From positions 44,823-108,822 of the forward strand of contig JACKNV010000010.1 of assembly GCA_024234735.1 (NCBI GenBank): 64,000 nt of DNA, given 5' to 3'. The stretch comes from Pseudomonadales bacterium (GTDB lineage Bacteria > Pseudomonadota > Gammaproteobacteria > Pseudomonadales > Halieaceae). Shown here piece by piece: positions 50,498-61,100 of this stretch (positions within the stretch are counted from its first letter, which is position 1; every line of letters starts with the position of its first letter). A model generated the notes under the pieces. It saw only the letters and a list, made by a program, of their open reading frames with translations. It was not told the DNA's origin and did not search any database. The translations under genes were made by a program, and so were the position numbers.

Positions 50498-51801
50498 GCG
50501 ACCTGCCCCACCAGGGCCGGATCCCTGGCAAAGCGCGCGGCCAGCATGGGTTGCAGATAGTCGCGCAGGGCCTCGCAGCGTATCGATTCGATGACCTCGT
50601 TGATGAAACCGAAGCTGAGCATCACCTCGCCCGCGGCGCGGGACACACCACGGCTGCGCAGGTAGTGCAATGCCAGTTCGTCAAGCTGGGCCACGGTAGC
50701 GCCGTGTGCGCACTGCACGTCATCGGCGTAAATCTCCAGCTCCGGCTTGGTATTCACCTCCGCCTGGGTGCTGGTCAACAGGTTGCGGTTGTTGAGCTGC
50801 GCCCGGGTTTTCTGCGCATCCCGATGAATGTGTATACGGCCGTTGAACACCGCGGTGGCGCTGTCGCCGACGATACCGCGAAAGGTTTCGCTGCTGGTGC
50901 AGTTGGGTACCCGGTGCTCGATACAGGTGTGGTAGTCGACATGCTCGGTCCCGCGCGGCAGGTAGACCCCGTTGAGCTCGCAGTGCGCGCCCTCGCCGCA
51001 GTAGTCCACCACCAGATCGATGCGCTTGAGCTCACTGCCCAGTGCCAGGTGAAAGCTGTTGAGGGTAGCGCCGGTGGCCAGGCGCGCCTGCACCCGGCCA
51101 ATGTGCAGGGCGGCCTCCTGCTCCAGGTGCAACCGGTAGTGGCACAGGGTCGCTCCCGCCTGCAACAGCAACTCGGTGACGCCATTGGTAAAGCTGCGCT
51201 GCCCGCCGGCACCCCCGGCAAAGTGCTCGATCACGCTGGCAGAGCTGGATTCGCCGCACAACACCAGCAGTCGCTGGGTGACGCTGAAGGCCTCGCCCTG
51301 GTTGGCGCTGACCCAGACCACGTGAATGGGCTCGGCCAGGCTTGCGCCGGGGGCGATGTCCAGGAAAACGCCGTCGGACATCGCGGCCTCGTTCAGCGCG
51401 GTGAACAGCGGCTCGTCGCGGCCGGTGGCCAGCCCCAAATGAGCGCGAATGCGTTTCGCCTGCTGATCGTCAGCATCGCTGAAGCGTACCAGGCTGGCAC
51501 CCGGGGGCAGGCTTTCCAGGGAGGACTGCGCGGGGCTGTAAAAGCCGTTGACGAAGACCAGTCGCGGCCCGCCAAGCTGCGGCAGCGCCACTCCGGCCGC
51601 CGAGAGTTCCACGTCGCCACTGTTCGCCGCCACGAAGCGCTGTTGCAGGCCCTGCAGGCTGGTGTACTTCCACTGTTCGGTCTTGCGCCCGGGCAACGTG
51701 CTGGCCTGCCAGCGCTGCCGCCCGGCACGCTGCCAATCCTGCAGCCAGGGGGGGGAACCGGTGGCGGCACTGTCCAGGACCTGTTGCATGAAATCGGACA
51801 T
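50494..51801 (-). CDS. sufD: Fe-S scaffold subunit SufD
   Basis: A 435-residue SufD, a beta-helix scaffold partner of SufB. It has the C-terminal SufBD core with VDYHTCIEHRVPNCTSSETFRGIV, AVFNGRIHIHRDAQKTRAQLNNRNLL, and QCAHGATVAQLDELALHYLRSRG, where the conserved His is seen. The ATG overlaps the sufC stop and the stop overlaps the sufS ATG. The N-terminal half is variable, as usual. Confidence 0.95.
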   Translation of the reverse strand: MSDFMQQVLDSAATGSPPWLQDWQRAGRQRWQASTLPGRKTEQWKYTSLQGLQQRFVAANSGDVELSAAGVALPQLGGPRLVFVNGFYSPAQSSLESLPPGASLVRFSDADDQQAKRIRAHLGLATGRDEPLFTALNEAAMSDGVFLDIAPGASLAEPIHVVWVSANQGEAFSVTQRLLVLCGESSSASVIEHFAGGAGGQRSFTNGVTELLLQAGATLCHYRLHLEQEAALHIGRVQARLATGATLNSFHLALGSELKRIDLVVDYCGEGAHCELNGVYLPRGTEHVDYHTCIEHRVPNCTSSETFRGIVGDSATAVFNGRIHIHRDAQKTRAQLNNRNLLTSTQAEVNTKPELEIYADDVQCAHGATVAQLDELALHYLRSRGVSRAAGEVMLSFGFINEVIESIRCEALRDYLQPMLAARFARDPALVGQVA

Positions 51802-52550
51802 CAGGCGACCTCGTCCTCCAGCCAGGCGTACCCCCTGGCCTCGAGCTCCAGCGCCAGGGATTTGTCGCCGGAGCGCACGATGCGCCCATCGGCGAGCACA
51901 TGCACGTGATCGGGCTCGATGTAATCCAGCAGCCGCTGGTAATGGGTGACCAGCACGAAAGCCCGCTCGGAACTGCGCATGGCATTGACGCCGCGCGCCA
52001 CGACCTGCAGGGCGTCGATATCCAGGCCGCTGTCCGTCTCGTCGAGAATGGCCAGGCGCGGCTCGAGGAGAATCATCTGCATCAGTTCGTTGCGTTTCTT
52101 CTCACCGCCCGAGAAGCCCTCATTGACGCCGCGCTTGAGAAATGCGGGGTCGAGATCCACCACCTTGCAGGTCTCGCGCGCCTGTTTCATGAAACTCACG
52201 GCATCGATGGGCGCCTGCCCGCGCTGCTCGCGATGCGCATCGACGGCTGCCTTGAGAAACTCCATATTGCTGACCCCGGGAATCTCCACCGGGTACTGAA
52301 AGGCGAGAAACAGGCCCAGCCGCGCGCGCTCCTCGGTCTCCAGCTGCAACAGGTCCTGCCCCAGCAGGGTCGCACTGCCGGCGGTCACGGTGTACCCCGG
52401 CCGGCCGGCCAGAACATGGCCGAGTGTACTCTTGCCGGAGCCGTTGGGCCCCATGATGGCATGTACCTCCCCCGGCTTCACCTCCAGGTTGAGGCCTCTG
52501 AGAATGTCAGTGCCGTCGACGCCGGCGTGCAGGTTCTCTATTTTCAACAT
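51801..52550 (-). CDS. sufC: Fe-S assembly ATPase SufC
   Basis: A 249-residue ABC ATPase. Walker A is GPNGSGKSTLGHVLAG, the signature is FSGGEKKRNELMQM and Walker B is LAILDETDSGLDIDAL. SufC powers structural change of the SufBCD complex during cluster assembly; it has no membrane domain. The spacing of 60 bp after sufB and the one-base overlap with sufD fit an operon. Confidence 0.97.
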   Translation of the reverse strand: MLKIENLHAGVDGTDILRGLNLEVKPGEVHAIMGPNGSGKSTLGHVLAGRPGYTVTAGSATLLGQDLLQLETEERARLGLFLAFQYPVEIPGVSNMEFLKAAVDAHREQRGQAPIDAVSFMKQARETCKVVDLDPAFLKRGVNEGFSGGEKKRNELMQMILLEPRLAILDETDSGLDIDALQVVARGVNAMRSSERAFVLVTHYQRLLDYIEPDHVHVLADGRIVRSGDKSLALELEARGYAWLEDEVA

Positions 52551-52610
52551 GATGTTACTTCTCCAATCCTTGCGTAGTTCGCGGCGGGCCAGGGGTACCG
52601 GCGACCCGTG

Positions 52611-54050
<1,440 letters not shown>

Positions 54051-54126
54051 GCATTTACCTCCGGTGGCCGGTGAGCGCCGCGCGGGCGGAAGAACCCCGG
54101 GCCTGGTCACACTGACTGGGTTGGCC

Positions 54127-54612
54127 CTAGCTGTTGCTGGCGAGGATGGAGTCGCCCTTGCGATCGCGCTTCTGGCTCCTGGATTCCTGCCGCCGGGACA
54201 CCTGCCTGATCTCCTGGCGCTTCACCAGGTCGCCGAGTGATATGTTCTCCAGGAAGGCCCTGACCTGGTCCGACAAATCCATCCACAGGTGGTGGGTCAG
54301 GCAGGTTTCCCCGTCGTGGCAGTTGCCGGAACCGCGGCACCGGGACACATCGGTGTCCTCGTTGACTGCCGAGATCACCTCGGCCACGCTGATCTCGTTG
54401 GCATGGCGACCCAGATGGTAACCACCGCCCGGGCCGCGCACGCTGCGCACCAGGTCCCTGCGCCGCAACTGGGCAAACAACTGCTCCAGGTAGGACAGGG
54501 AAATACCCTGGCGATCGGAAATGCCCGCCAGGCGGATAGGACCCTGTTCGTGGTGCAATGCCAGGTCGAGCATTGCGGTCACAGCGTAGCGCCCTTTGGT
54601 GGTCAGTCTCAT
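54127..54612 (-). CDS. iscR: Rrf2 family regulator IscR
   Basis: A 161-residue Rrf2 regulator. The winged helix is MRLTTKGRYAVTAMLDLAL through LRRRDLVRSVRGPGGGYHL. Cluster ligands match E. coli IscR exactly in number: Cys92, Cys98, Cys104 and His107 in SRCRGSGNCHDGETCLTHHLW. Holo-IscR represses Type-1 sites; apo-IscR can bind Type-2 sites. Here it heads the suf operon, so it probably adjusts SUF to Fe-S supply. ATG 54612; longer frames upstream would overlap the IscR box. Confidence 0.94.
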   Translation of the reverse strand: MRLTTKGRYAVTAMLDLALHHEQGPIRLAGISDRQGISLSYLEQLFAQLRRRDLVRSVRGPGGGYHLGRHANEISVAEVISAVNEDTDVSRCRGSGNCHDGETCLTHHLWMDLSDQVRAFLENISLGDLVKRQEIRQVSRRQESRSQKRDRKGDSILASNS

Positions 54613-54971
54613 GGTGTCGCACTCCACTTGCGGGGGTTTGGGTGAAACCGTAAGGCTGTCATAACCCAGTAATTTAGTCAAGTATTGCCCGGTTGCGCAC
54701 CGGAGCCCAAGGGGCTGGCGGCGCGCGCGGATTTTCTGTGCAAAAAGGCGCAAAGCGGGCAAGTTTATTGGCAGCCCCGTGCCCATCGGCTACTCTTGCC
54801 GCACCGAGGGACCGTCGACAGCGGGTCGCGGCTGGCGCGCTCGGTCGACCCGCAGCGCGGGCCGGCAATACGAGGGGGCCTGTAATCGTCTATGATACCA
54901 GTGATGGATTGAAAAGGCCCCTGCCATACGGGGCATATACAACACAATCGGGATCATTTAACTTGCAGCGC
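54613..54971. other. 359-bp divergent gap between iscR and the retropepsin operon
   Basis: The gap holds the IscR Type-1 site at 54661-54685 for the minus-strand operon. On the plus strand, TATGAT (54891-54896) is a possible -10 without a good -35, and TTGAAA (54909-54914) is a possible -35 without a well-spaced -10. I see no ORF with a recognisable product and no tRNA in the remaining ~200 bp. Confidence 0.5.
54661..54685 (-). promoter_or_regulatory. IscR Type-1 binding site upstream of iscR-suf
   Basis: Read on the minus strand, the 25 bp match the Type-1 IscR consensus (ATASYYGACTRWWWYAGTCRRSTAT) at 22 of 25 positions by my count. The left arm ATACTTGACT is perfect; the right arm differs at three bases. 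It starts 49 bp upstream of the iscR ATG and contains TTGACT, a probable -35, so holo-IscR would block RNA polymerase. The consensus is established for gammaproteobacteria; binding here is inferred. Confidence 0.75.
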
Positions 54972-55622
54972 ATGAATATCAGCTCCAGGACCTCCTGCAC
55001 CCTGCTCACCGTCGGCTGGCTGGCCGGCTGCAGCGTTTTCCAGTCACCCGCCCAGGCTCCCGCCTGTCCCGCCGTGGCAGAAGCACCGCCCTGTCCCGTC
55101 TGCCCCGCGCCCGCGCCCGAGCCATTGGCCTGCCCGGAGCCGCAGGTGGTGGAGAAAGTCGTGCGCGTCCCGGTACCCGCGCCTGCCCCGGCAGCGACCG
55201 CCACCGGCAAGGATCTGCCGATTGTTGGCGCGGTGGAATGGGCCACCGTGGAACCTGGCAACATACGCCTGGAAGCGCGTATCGATACCGGTTCGTCCAC
55301 CACCACCCTGCATGCCGAAGACATCCAGTTGCTGGAAAAAGACGGCAAACGCTGGGTACATTTTGCGCTGGTGGACCCGGCGACCGAGGAAAAGATTGCC
55401 ATGGAGGAGCGCCTGCGGCGCAAAGTGGTTAAAAAATCCAGCGACGGTGACAAGCAGACCCGCTACGTGGTCAAGTTGTGGATAACCCTGGGGGATACCC
55501 GCATGCTGGCGGAAGTGACCCTCAGCGAGCGAGCCATGGAGTACCCCCTGGTGGTCGGCAGGAACGTGCTGGTGGACACCATGGTGGTGGATGTCAGCCG
55601 CAAGCATGCCGTCTCCGACTGA
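54972..55622 (+). CDS. Retropepsin-like aspartic protease lipoprotein (DUF785 type)
   Basis: A 216-residue putative lipoprotein. The N-terminus has a hydrophobic run and the lipobox LAGC. A Cys/Pro-rich linker follows (PACPAV, PPCPVCPAP, ACPEP). The C-terminal domain (about 75-216) is of the type often named 'ATP-dependent zinc protease' (RimK-linked), and has the retropepsin-like IDTGSSTTTLHA with Asp-Thr-Gly and LVVGRNVL near the end. One Asp-Thr-Gly is expected per chain, so it would act as a dimer. It stands 12 bp before the transglutaminase-7TM gene. The named protease activity is not zinc-dependent by sequence. Confidence 0.83.
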   Translation: MNISSRTSCTLLTVGWLAGCSVFQSPAQAPACPAVAEAPPCPVCPAPAPEPLACPEPQVVEKVVRVPVPAPAPAATATGKDLPIVGAVEWATVEPGNIRLEARIDTGSSTTTLHAEDIQLLEKDGKRWVHFALVDPATEEKIAMEERLRRKVVKKSSDGDKQTRYVVKLWITLGDTRMLAEVTLSERAMEYPLVVGRNVLVDTMVVDVSRKHAVSD

Positions 55623-55634
55623 GCGCCCTGACCA

Positions 55635-57158
55635 ATGAAAGCATCCAAGTACCAGATGGGCCTGATCGCGGGCTCGCTGTTTTTTTTCGGTATCGGCCTC
55701 ACGCTTTATAAAGCCATCAGCCTGGGCTTCCCACTGGTGCCAGGGGAATCGCGCCAGGTATGGACCATCGAGTCGAAAATCAATTTCAAGCCGTCCGGCG
55801 GGCCGGTGCAGGTTGACCTGGGCCTGCCCAAGGGCCTGGGTGGCTGGGTCGTGCTGGAAGAATACTTCGCCTCCTCCGGCTTTGGCTTCACGGTCATAAA
55901 CTCCGCAAAGGGGCGCACAGCGCGCTGGACGCGCCAGAACCTGGACCACTCCACTACCCTGTACTACAAGATGCAGGTTTACCGGCCGGTGGACACGCCG
56001 CTGGAAAATATTCCGCCGCCGGAAATCAAGCGCCCACGCCTGGAGAAAGACCAGCTGGCGGCCACCGAACGCCTTATTGCCCTGTTGCGGGAGAGGTCAT
56101 CCGACGATCGCAGCTTCGTCAGCCTGCTGGTCAACGAGTTCAATGCCGAGTCCCGCGACATGGACGCCGAGTTCCTGCTGGGGTCATTCGAGGAGCCCTC
56201 CCTGACGGTGCTGCAGACCGTACTGGCCCACGCCGGCATCCCGGCGCAGCGCCTGCGCGGGATTCGCCTGGAAGACGGCCGCCGGCGCCAGACCGTCAGT
56301 TCGCTGCTGGAGTACCACGACGGCGAGGACTGGGTGGTCATCGACCCGGACAATGGCCAGGTCGGCATGCCCCCCAACTTTTTCGTCTGGGAGCGCGGCA
56401 ACGACACCATTCTGGGCGTCATCGGCGGCAGGGATTCGAGCCTGGAGTTCGCCCTGGTCAGCAACAGCCTGCCCGCCAAGACGGTGATGGGCATGGAGCA
56501 GCGGGCCGAGGAGTTCAACCTCCTGGATTTCTCCATCTACGCGCTGCCGGTGGAGCAGCAGGGCGTGTTCAAGGTGCTCCTGCTGATACCGGTAGCGGCG
56601 CTGGTGGTGGTGGTAATGCGCCTGCTGGTGGGCATCAAGACCTCGGGCACCTTCATGCCGGTGCTGATCGCCCTGGCGTTCCTGCAGACCACGCTGCTAC
56701 CCGGCCTCGCCCTGTTTCTTATCCTGGTCAGCATCGGCCTGTACATTCGCTCCTGGCTCAGTTACATGAACCTGCTGCTGGTGTCGCGCATCTCGGCGGT
56801 CATCATCGTGGTGATCTTCATGATGGCCGCCACCGCCATTATCAGCTACAAGATGGGCCTGGACCGGGCGTTGACGGTCACCTTCTTCCCCACCATCATC
56901 CTGGCCTGGACCATCGAGCGCATGTCTATTCTGTGGGAGGAGGAAGGCGTGCACGAAGTGCTGGTACAGGGGGGCGGCAGCCTGCTGGTGGCCGTGCTGT
57001 CCTACCTGCTGATGTCCAACCGGCTGGTGGAGCACCTGACCTTCAACTTCCCGGAGCTGATCCTCAGCCTGCTGGCAATCATCCTGGTGCTGGGCAGGTA
57101 CACCGGTTACCGACTGTCCGAGCTGTACCGTTTCCGCGACCTGGACAGGCAGCAGTGA
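55635..57158 (+). CDS. Inactive transglutaminase fused to seven TM helices
   Basis: A 507-residue membrane protein. One N-terminal helix (LIAGSLFFFGIGLTLYKAI) is followed by a periplasmic part (about 35-300) with a transglutaminase-like fold and then about seven helices (from about 305: VFKVLLLIPVAALVVVVMRLL). At the positions expected for catalytic Cys and His I see Ser (EPSLTVLQTVLAHAGIPAQR) and no His before DWVVIDPD, so it is likely inactive and probably a binding/sensor domain. The family is known as inactive transglutaminase-7TM. It overlaps the next gene by four bases. Confidence 0.85.
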   Translation: MKASKYQMGLIAGSLFFFGIGLTLYKAISLGFPLVPGESRQVWTIESKINFKPSGGPVQVDLGLPKGLGGWVVLEEYFASSGFGFTVINSAKGRTARWTRQNLDHSTTLYYKMQVYRPVDTPLENIPPPEIKRPRLEKDQLAATERLIALLRERSSDDRSFVSLLVNEFNAESRDMDAEFLLGSFEEPSLTVLQTVLAHAGIPAQRLRGIRLEDGRRRQTVSSLLEYHDGEDWVVIDPDNGQVGMPPNFFVWERGNDTILGVIGGRDSSLEFALVSNSLPAKTVMGMEQRAEEFNLLDFSIYALPVEQQGVFKVLLLIPVAALVVVVMRLLVGIKTSGTFMPVLIALAFLQTTLLPGLALFLILVSIGLYIRSWLSYMNLLLVSRISAVIIVVIFMMAATAIISYKMGLDRALTVTFFPTIILAWTIERMSILWEEEGVHEVLVQGGGSLLVAVLSYLLMSNRLVEHLTFNFPELILSLLAIILVLGRYTGYRLSELYRFRDLDRQQ

Positions 57159-58117
57159 TTCGCTTTATTTCACCGCGCAGGTTGGAACAACTCGGCATTC
57201 TGGGCATGAATCGCCGCAACATCGGCTTCATCGGCAAATACAATCCGCGGGCCAGGTACCCGCTGGTCGACGACAAGCTGCTCACCAAGCAGACTGCCCT
57301 GAGCCACGGTATCCCGGTGCCCGATTTGTTCGGAACCATAGAGTACCAGCACCAGATCGCCGACTCGGTCCGCACCCTGGACAAATTCCCCGCGTTCGTC
57401 ATCAAGCCGGTACAGGGCAGCGGCGGCAAGGGCATCCTGGTCATCGTCGGCCGCGAGGGTGAGCTGTACCGCAAATCCAGCGGCGCCCTCATCAGCGCCG
57501 AGGAAATCCGCCGCCACCTGTCCAACATACTGGCGGGCCTGCACAGCCTCGGCGGCAGGAACGACCGCGCCATGGTCGAGGGCCTGATCAACTTCGACCC
57601 CTACCTGGAACGATACAGTTACGAGGGGGTGCCGGATATTCGCGTGATCGCCTTCCGCGGCGTGCCGGTCATGGCGATGATGCGCTGCGCCACCCACGCC
57701 TCCGATGGCAAAGCCAACCTGCACCAGGGCGCGGTGGGCGTCGGCCTGGACATAAACAGCGGCCGGGCGGTGCGGGCGGTGCAGCACGGCGAGCTGGTGG
57801 AGGAGCATCCGGACACGGGCGCGCACTTCGCCACCCTGCAGGTACCGCACTGGGACCGCATTCTCGACCTGGCCGCCAGCTGCGTGGAGATGACCGGGCT
57901 GGGCTACATCGGCGCAGATATCGTCCTCGACAAGCTGGTCGGCCCGATGCTGCTGGAACTCAACGCCAGACCCGGACTGGCCATCCAGGTTGCCAACATG
58001 GCGGGCTTGCGTCACCGCCTGCGCATCGCCAGGAAAATTGCCGAACAGACCGACGACCACGACACCAAGATCGCACTGGCCCGGGAGCGATTCGGGGTTC
58101 ACGCGGGGGCCGGCTGA
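57155..58117 (+). CDS. RimK-like ATP-grasp ligase (alpha-L-glutamate ligase-like)
   Basis: A 320-residue ATP-grasp protein. The nucleotide-binding strand has FVIKPVQGSGGKGILVI, the middle has RAMVEGLINFDPYLE, and the C-terminal metal site is GADIVLDKLVGPMLLELNARPGLAIQ. The family is annotated 'alpha-L-glutamate ligase-like' and resembles RimK, which adds glutamates to ribosomal protein S6; the substrate here is unknown. GTG 57155 overlaps the preceding stop (GTGA). Neighbouring protease and inactive-transglutaminase genes form a recurring triad with it. Confidence 0.87.
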   Translation: MIRFISPRRLEQLGILGMNRRNIGFIGKYNPRARYPLVDDKLLTKQTALSHGIPVPDLFGTIEYQHQIADSVRTLDKFPAFVIKPVQGSGGKGILVIVGREGELYRKSSGALISAEEIRRHLSNILAGLHSLGGRNDRAMVEGLINFDPYLERYSYEGVPDIRVIAFRGVPVMAMMRCATHASDGKANLHQGAVGVGLDINSGRAVRAVQHGELVEEHPDTGAHFATLQVPHWDRILDLAASCVEMTGLGYIGADIVLDKLVGPMLLELNARPGLAIQVANMAGLRHRLRIARKIAEQTDDHDTKIALARERFGVHAGAG

Positions 58118-58147
58118 TACGGGCATTTAGCACGCTGCCAACCCAGC

Positions 58148-58156
58148 TGCTAATAT
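58148..58156 (+). promoter_or_regulatory. Extended -10 for the AsmA-like gene
   Basis: TGCTAATAT (58148-58156) matches the extended -10 form and ends 30 bp before the ATG at 58187. It lies in the 69-bp gap after the ATP-grasp gene. No strong -35 is visible, as is common for extended -10 promoters. Confidence 0.45.
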
Positions 58157-58186
58157 AACCGACTCATTACCCTGCCAGCTGCATCG

Positions 58187-61100
58187 ATGAAGCGCCTGTT
58201 CCTGTCAGTTACCCTGATCGCCCTGCTCACGCTGGCCGCCATCCTGTGGGCACCGCGCATCGTGGAGCGTGTCCTCGACGCCGAACTGGCGCCGCTGCTC
58301 ACCCGGGAAATAGGCATTACCACCAGCCTGGGGCCGCTCACTGCGGACCTGCGCACCATGACCGCCCGCAGCCCACGCCTGGTAATGGGTGACCCGCAGC
58401 ACCCAGCGGTGCTGGCCACCGACGTGGAAGTGCGCGTGGACTGGCGCGCGCTGCTGCATTCGGAGCTGCGACTGCTGCAGGCCAGTGCGTCAAAACTGGT
58501 GGTGGCACCATCGCGCTGGCCGGGCAACGACGACCCCTGGCCCAGCAACTACGACTTCCTGGAGCCGATCCTACCGACCCGCATGACGGTGTCTTCGGGG
58601 CTCTATATCGGGCCTGCCGGCGAGCAGGTGGCAACCAGACACCTGTTGTGGCTGCGCGCCGACGGCGGCGCATCCCTGCGCTGGCAACAGGACTACAATG
58701 ACAGGACGCTGGCGTTCAGCGCGCAGCTCACATCCCTGCAGGACCTGCTGCAACTGGCGCGGATGCAACTGCAATTGCAGGCGCGCACCAGCGGCGACGA
58801 CGGCGAAGCGGTGCGTGCCGGGATCGAGCTGCAACCGGGCAAGACCTCAGGCTACCAACTACTGGCCACCCTCGACGGCGCCGGCATGGAGGCCAGCGTG
58901 ACCGCCGGCAGTAAAACCTCCTGGACATTTCCCGCGCACTCCAGCACCCGCATGAAACGGCTCGACATCGGCAGCCTGCACCAGCTGGTCACGGCCTTCT
59001 CCAGGCCGGGCACAGCCGCGGCGCCCGCCGCCGATCCACTGGCGGCTACCCTGCCGCGCCTGCAACTCCCCAAGCACCGCGGCAGCGTGGCAATCGATAC
59101 CATTGCCTGGCAGGACGAGGTCGTCACCGGCAATTCCCTGCAGTTCAGCACCGGCGAACAGGGACTGGACATTCCTGCCTTTGCCGGCTCCGGGCCCGGC
59201 GGCAAGCTGCAGGGCAGTGCCGCGGTGGCCAGCTCCGCCGACGGCTGGCAGGTATCCCTGCTGGCTGAAATCACCGCCTCCGGCATCGACCAGAAACTGG
59301 TGTCCTCCTACCTCGGCAACGACTGGATCTGGAACAGCGGTAACGCCCGGCTACAGGGCTCGGGTGACACCTGGGAGGCACTGCTGAACTCGCTGCGGGG
59401 CCAGGTCGATCTCGCCGGCGTCCATCGCGGGTCGACTGACACGCCGGTCACGCTGCAAGCGGAGCTGGACAACAAACCGGACTCACTGGCCATCAACAAC
59501 CTGGATGTCCGGGTGGCCGGCGGCAGTCTCAAGGGGCAGATCGAGCTGAGCAGCCTGCAGCGGCGCAAGCTCAGCGGCAGGTTGAATGCCAGCTCGCTGC
59601 AACTGGGTTTTCTGGCGGATCCGGAGCGGCAGGACACCCTTCCCGGCCTCCCCCTGCCCACGTTCATCAACGCCCTGCCCGGCATCGACCTGGACTGGGA
59701 CGTCCGGATCGACGGCCTGGATTACGAGAACATACATCTGGCCCGGGCCGACGCGAGGCTACAGCGAACCGCCGATCGCGGCGAGTTATCCGTCGACATC
59801 GAGGGCAAGCACAGGGGCAAGATCGCCCTGCAACTGTCGTCGCTCGCCGCGCCAGGGGACGAGACCGATGTTCGCCTGCGCATTGACCTGGCAGATGTCA
59901 GTATGGGACAGCTGATCGGCGGCCAGGCCGGTGCCCTCGATATCCGCACTTCCGGCAGCCTGGTCACCACTGCCCGCGGCGAGGATGTGGAAGGCGTCCT
60001 GAGTGCCATGCGCGGCCAGGCCGACCTGGTGGCCCAGCTGGGCTCCACCGGCAGCGCGACTGCCACGGACCCTGCCGCCAACCGGTTCACGGTGCAGGGC
60101 AACGCCAGGCTGGTACTTGCCCAGCACAGGATCGTCGGCCTCGATATCAGTGGCCTGCTGCTGGAGGCGGCCAGGCAGAACCTGGGAGGTGAACTGTCGA
60201 TGGTATCCGGTCGCAACCCCTGGCTGATCGCCCGGTTGACCTCCGACAAGCTCGATGTGGACCACCTGTTGGAACTGTTCGGCGAACGAGGCGACAGTGG
60301 CGATCACAGCGACGGCAACGCGCTGCAAACGCTGCGCGATAGCGCCGACACCCAGATTTTCCTGCAGGCGAAATCCGTGACGATTCGCGACCTGACCCTG
60401 CCCAGGGTCGTGATCGATCTGGCCTCCAACGGAGGCCGCCTCAGCCTGAGACAACTTGATCTCGACACGGGCACCGGCACGCTCAAGGGCAGCGGCCAAC
60501 TGGGCTGGCAGGGCAACACGGCGACCATGGCTGTCGACCTGGCGCTGGACAGCGTCAGCCTGGACCCGCTGCTGGGTGAGAACAGGAACCTGGCACCCGT
60601 CCCGGTGTCCGGTACCGTCAAGTTCAGCAGTTCCGGCGGTACCACCGGGGCGCTGCTAGCAAACCTCAGCGGCGAGGTACACATTCGGGACGACCTGCCT
60701 GGTGACGGGGCCGGGGCAGACAGCTCTCGGCGCGAACTACAGATGACTGCGCGCCGCACGGACAGCGGTATGGAAGCTGTCGTAGAGCGCCTGCTCTGGC
60801 AAAAAACCGATGTGGCCGGCAAACTCGTCTATACCGACGGCACCCCCTCCGCAGTGAGCATCGAACTGTCCGGAGGCACCCTGTCACTGCTGCCCTGGGA
60901 AGCTGCCGAGACTACGACTGGGGGTGAGGACCAGCAGGATAGCGGCGCGCTGGCCGCGGTAACCAAGGGCGCCAGGACCGGCATCGACTTTGTCGGTGCG
61001 TTGATACTCTCTCCACTGTCCTGGATGAAGGAGCAGGACGCGGCCGCACCGGGGCAGCGCCTGTTCAGTAGCCGCCCGCTGCCCTTCGATACACTGGCCG

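Noticed and set aside
55635..57158. The transglutaminase-7TM protein as an active protease or crosslinking enzyme.
   Set aside because: The catalytic Cys and His positions are not Cys/His, although the Asp region (VIDPD) is kept.
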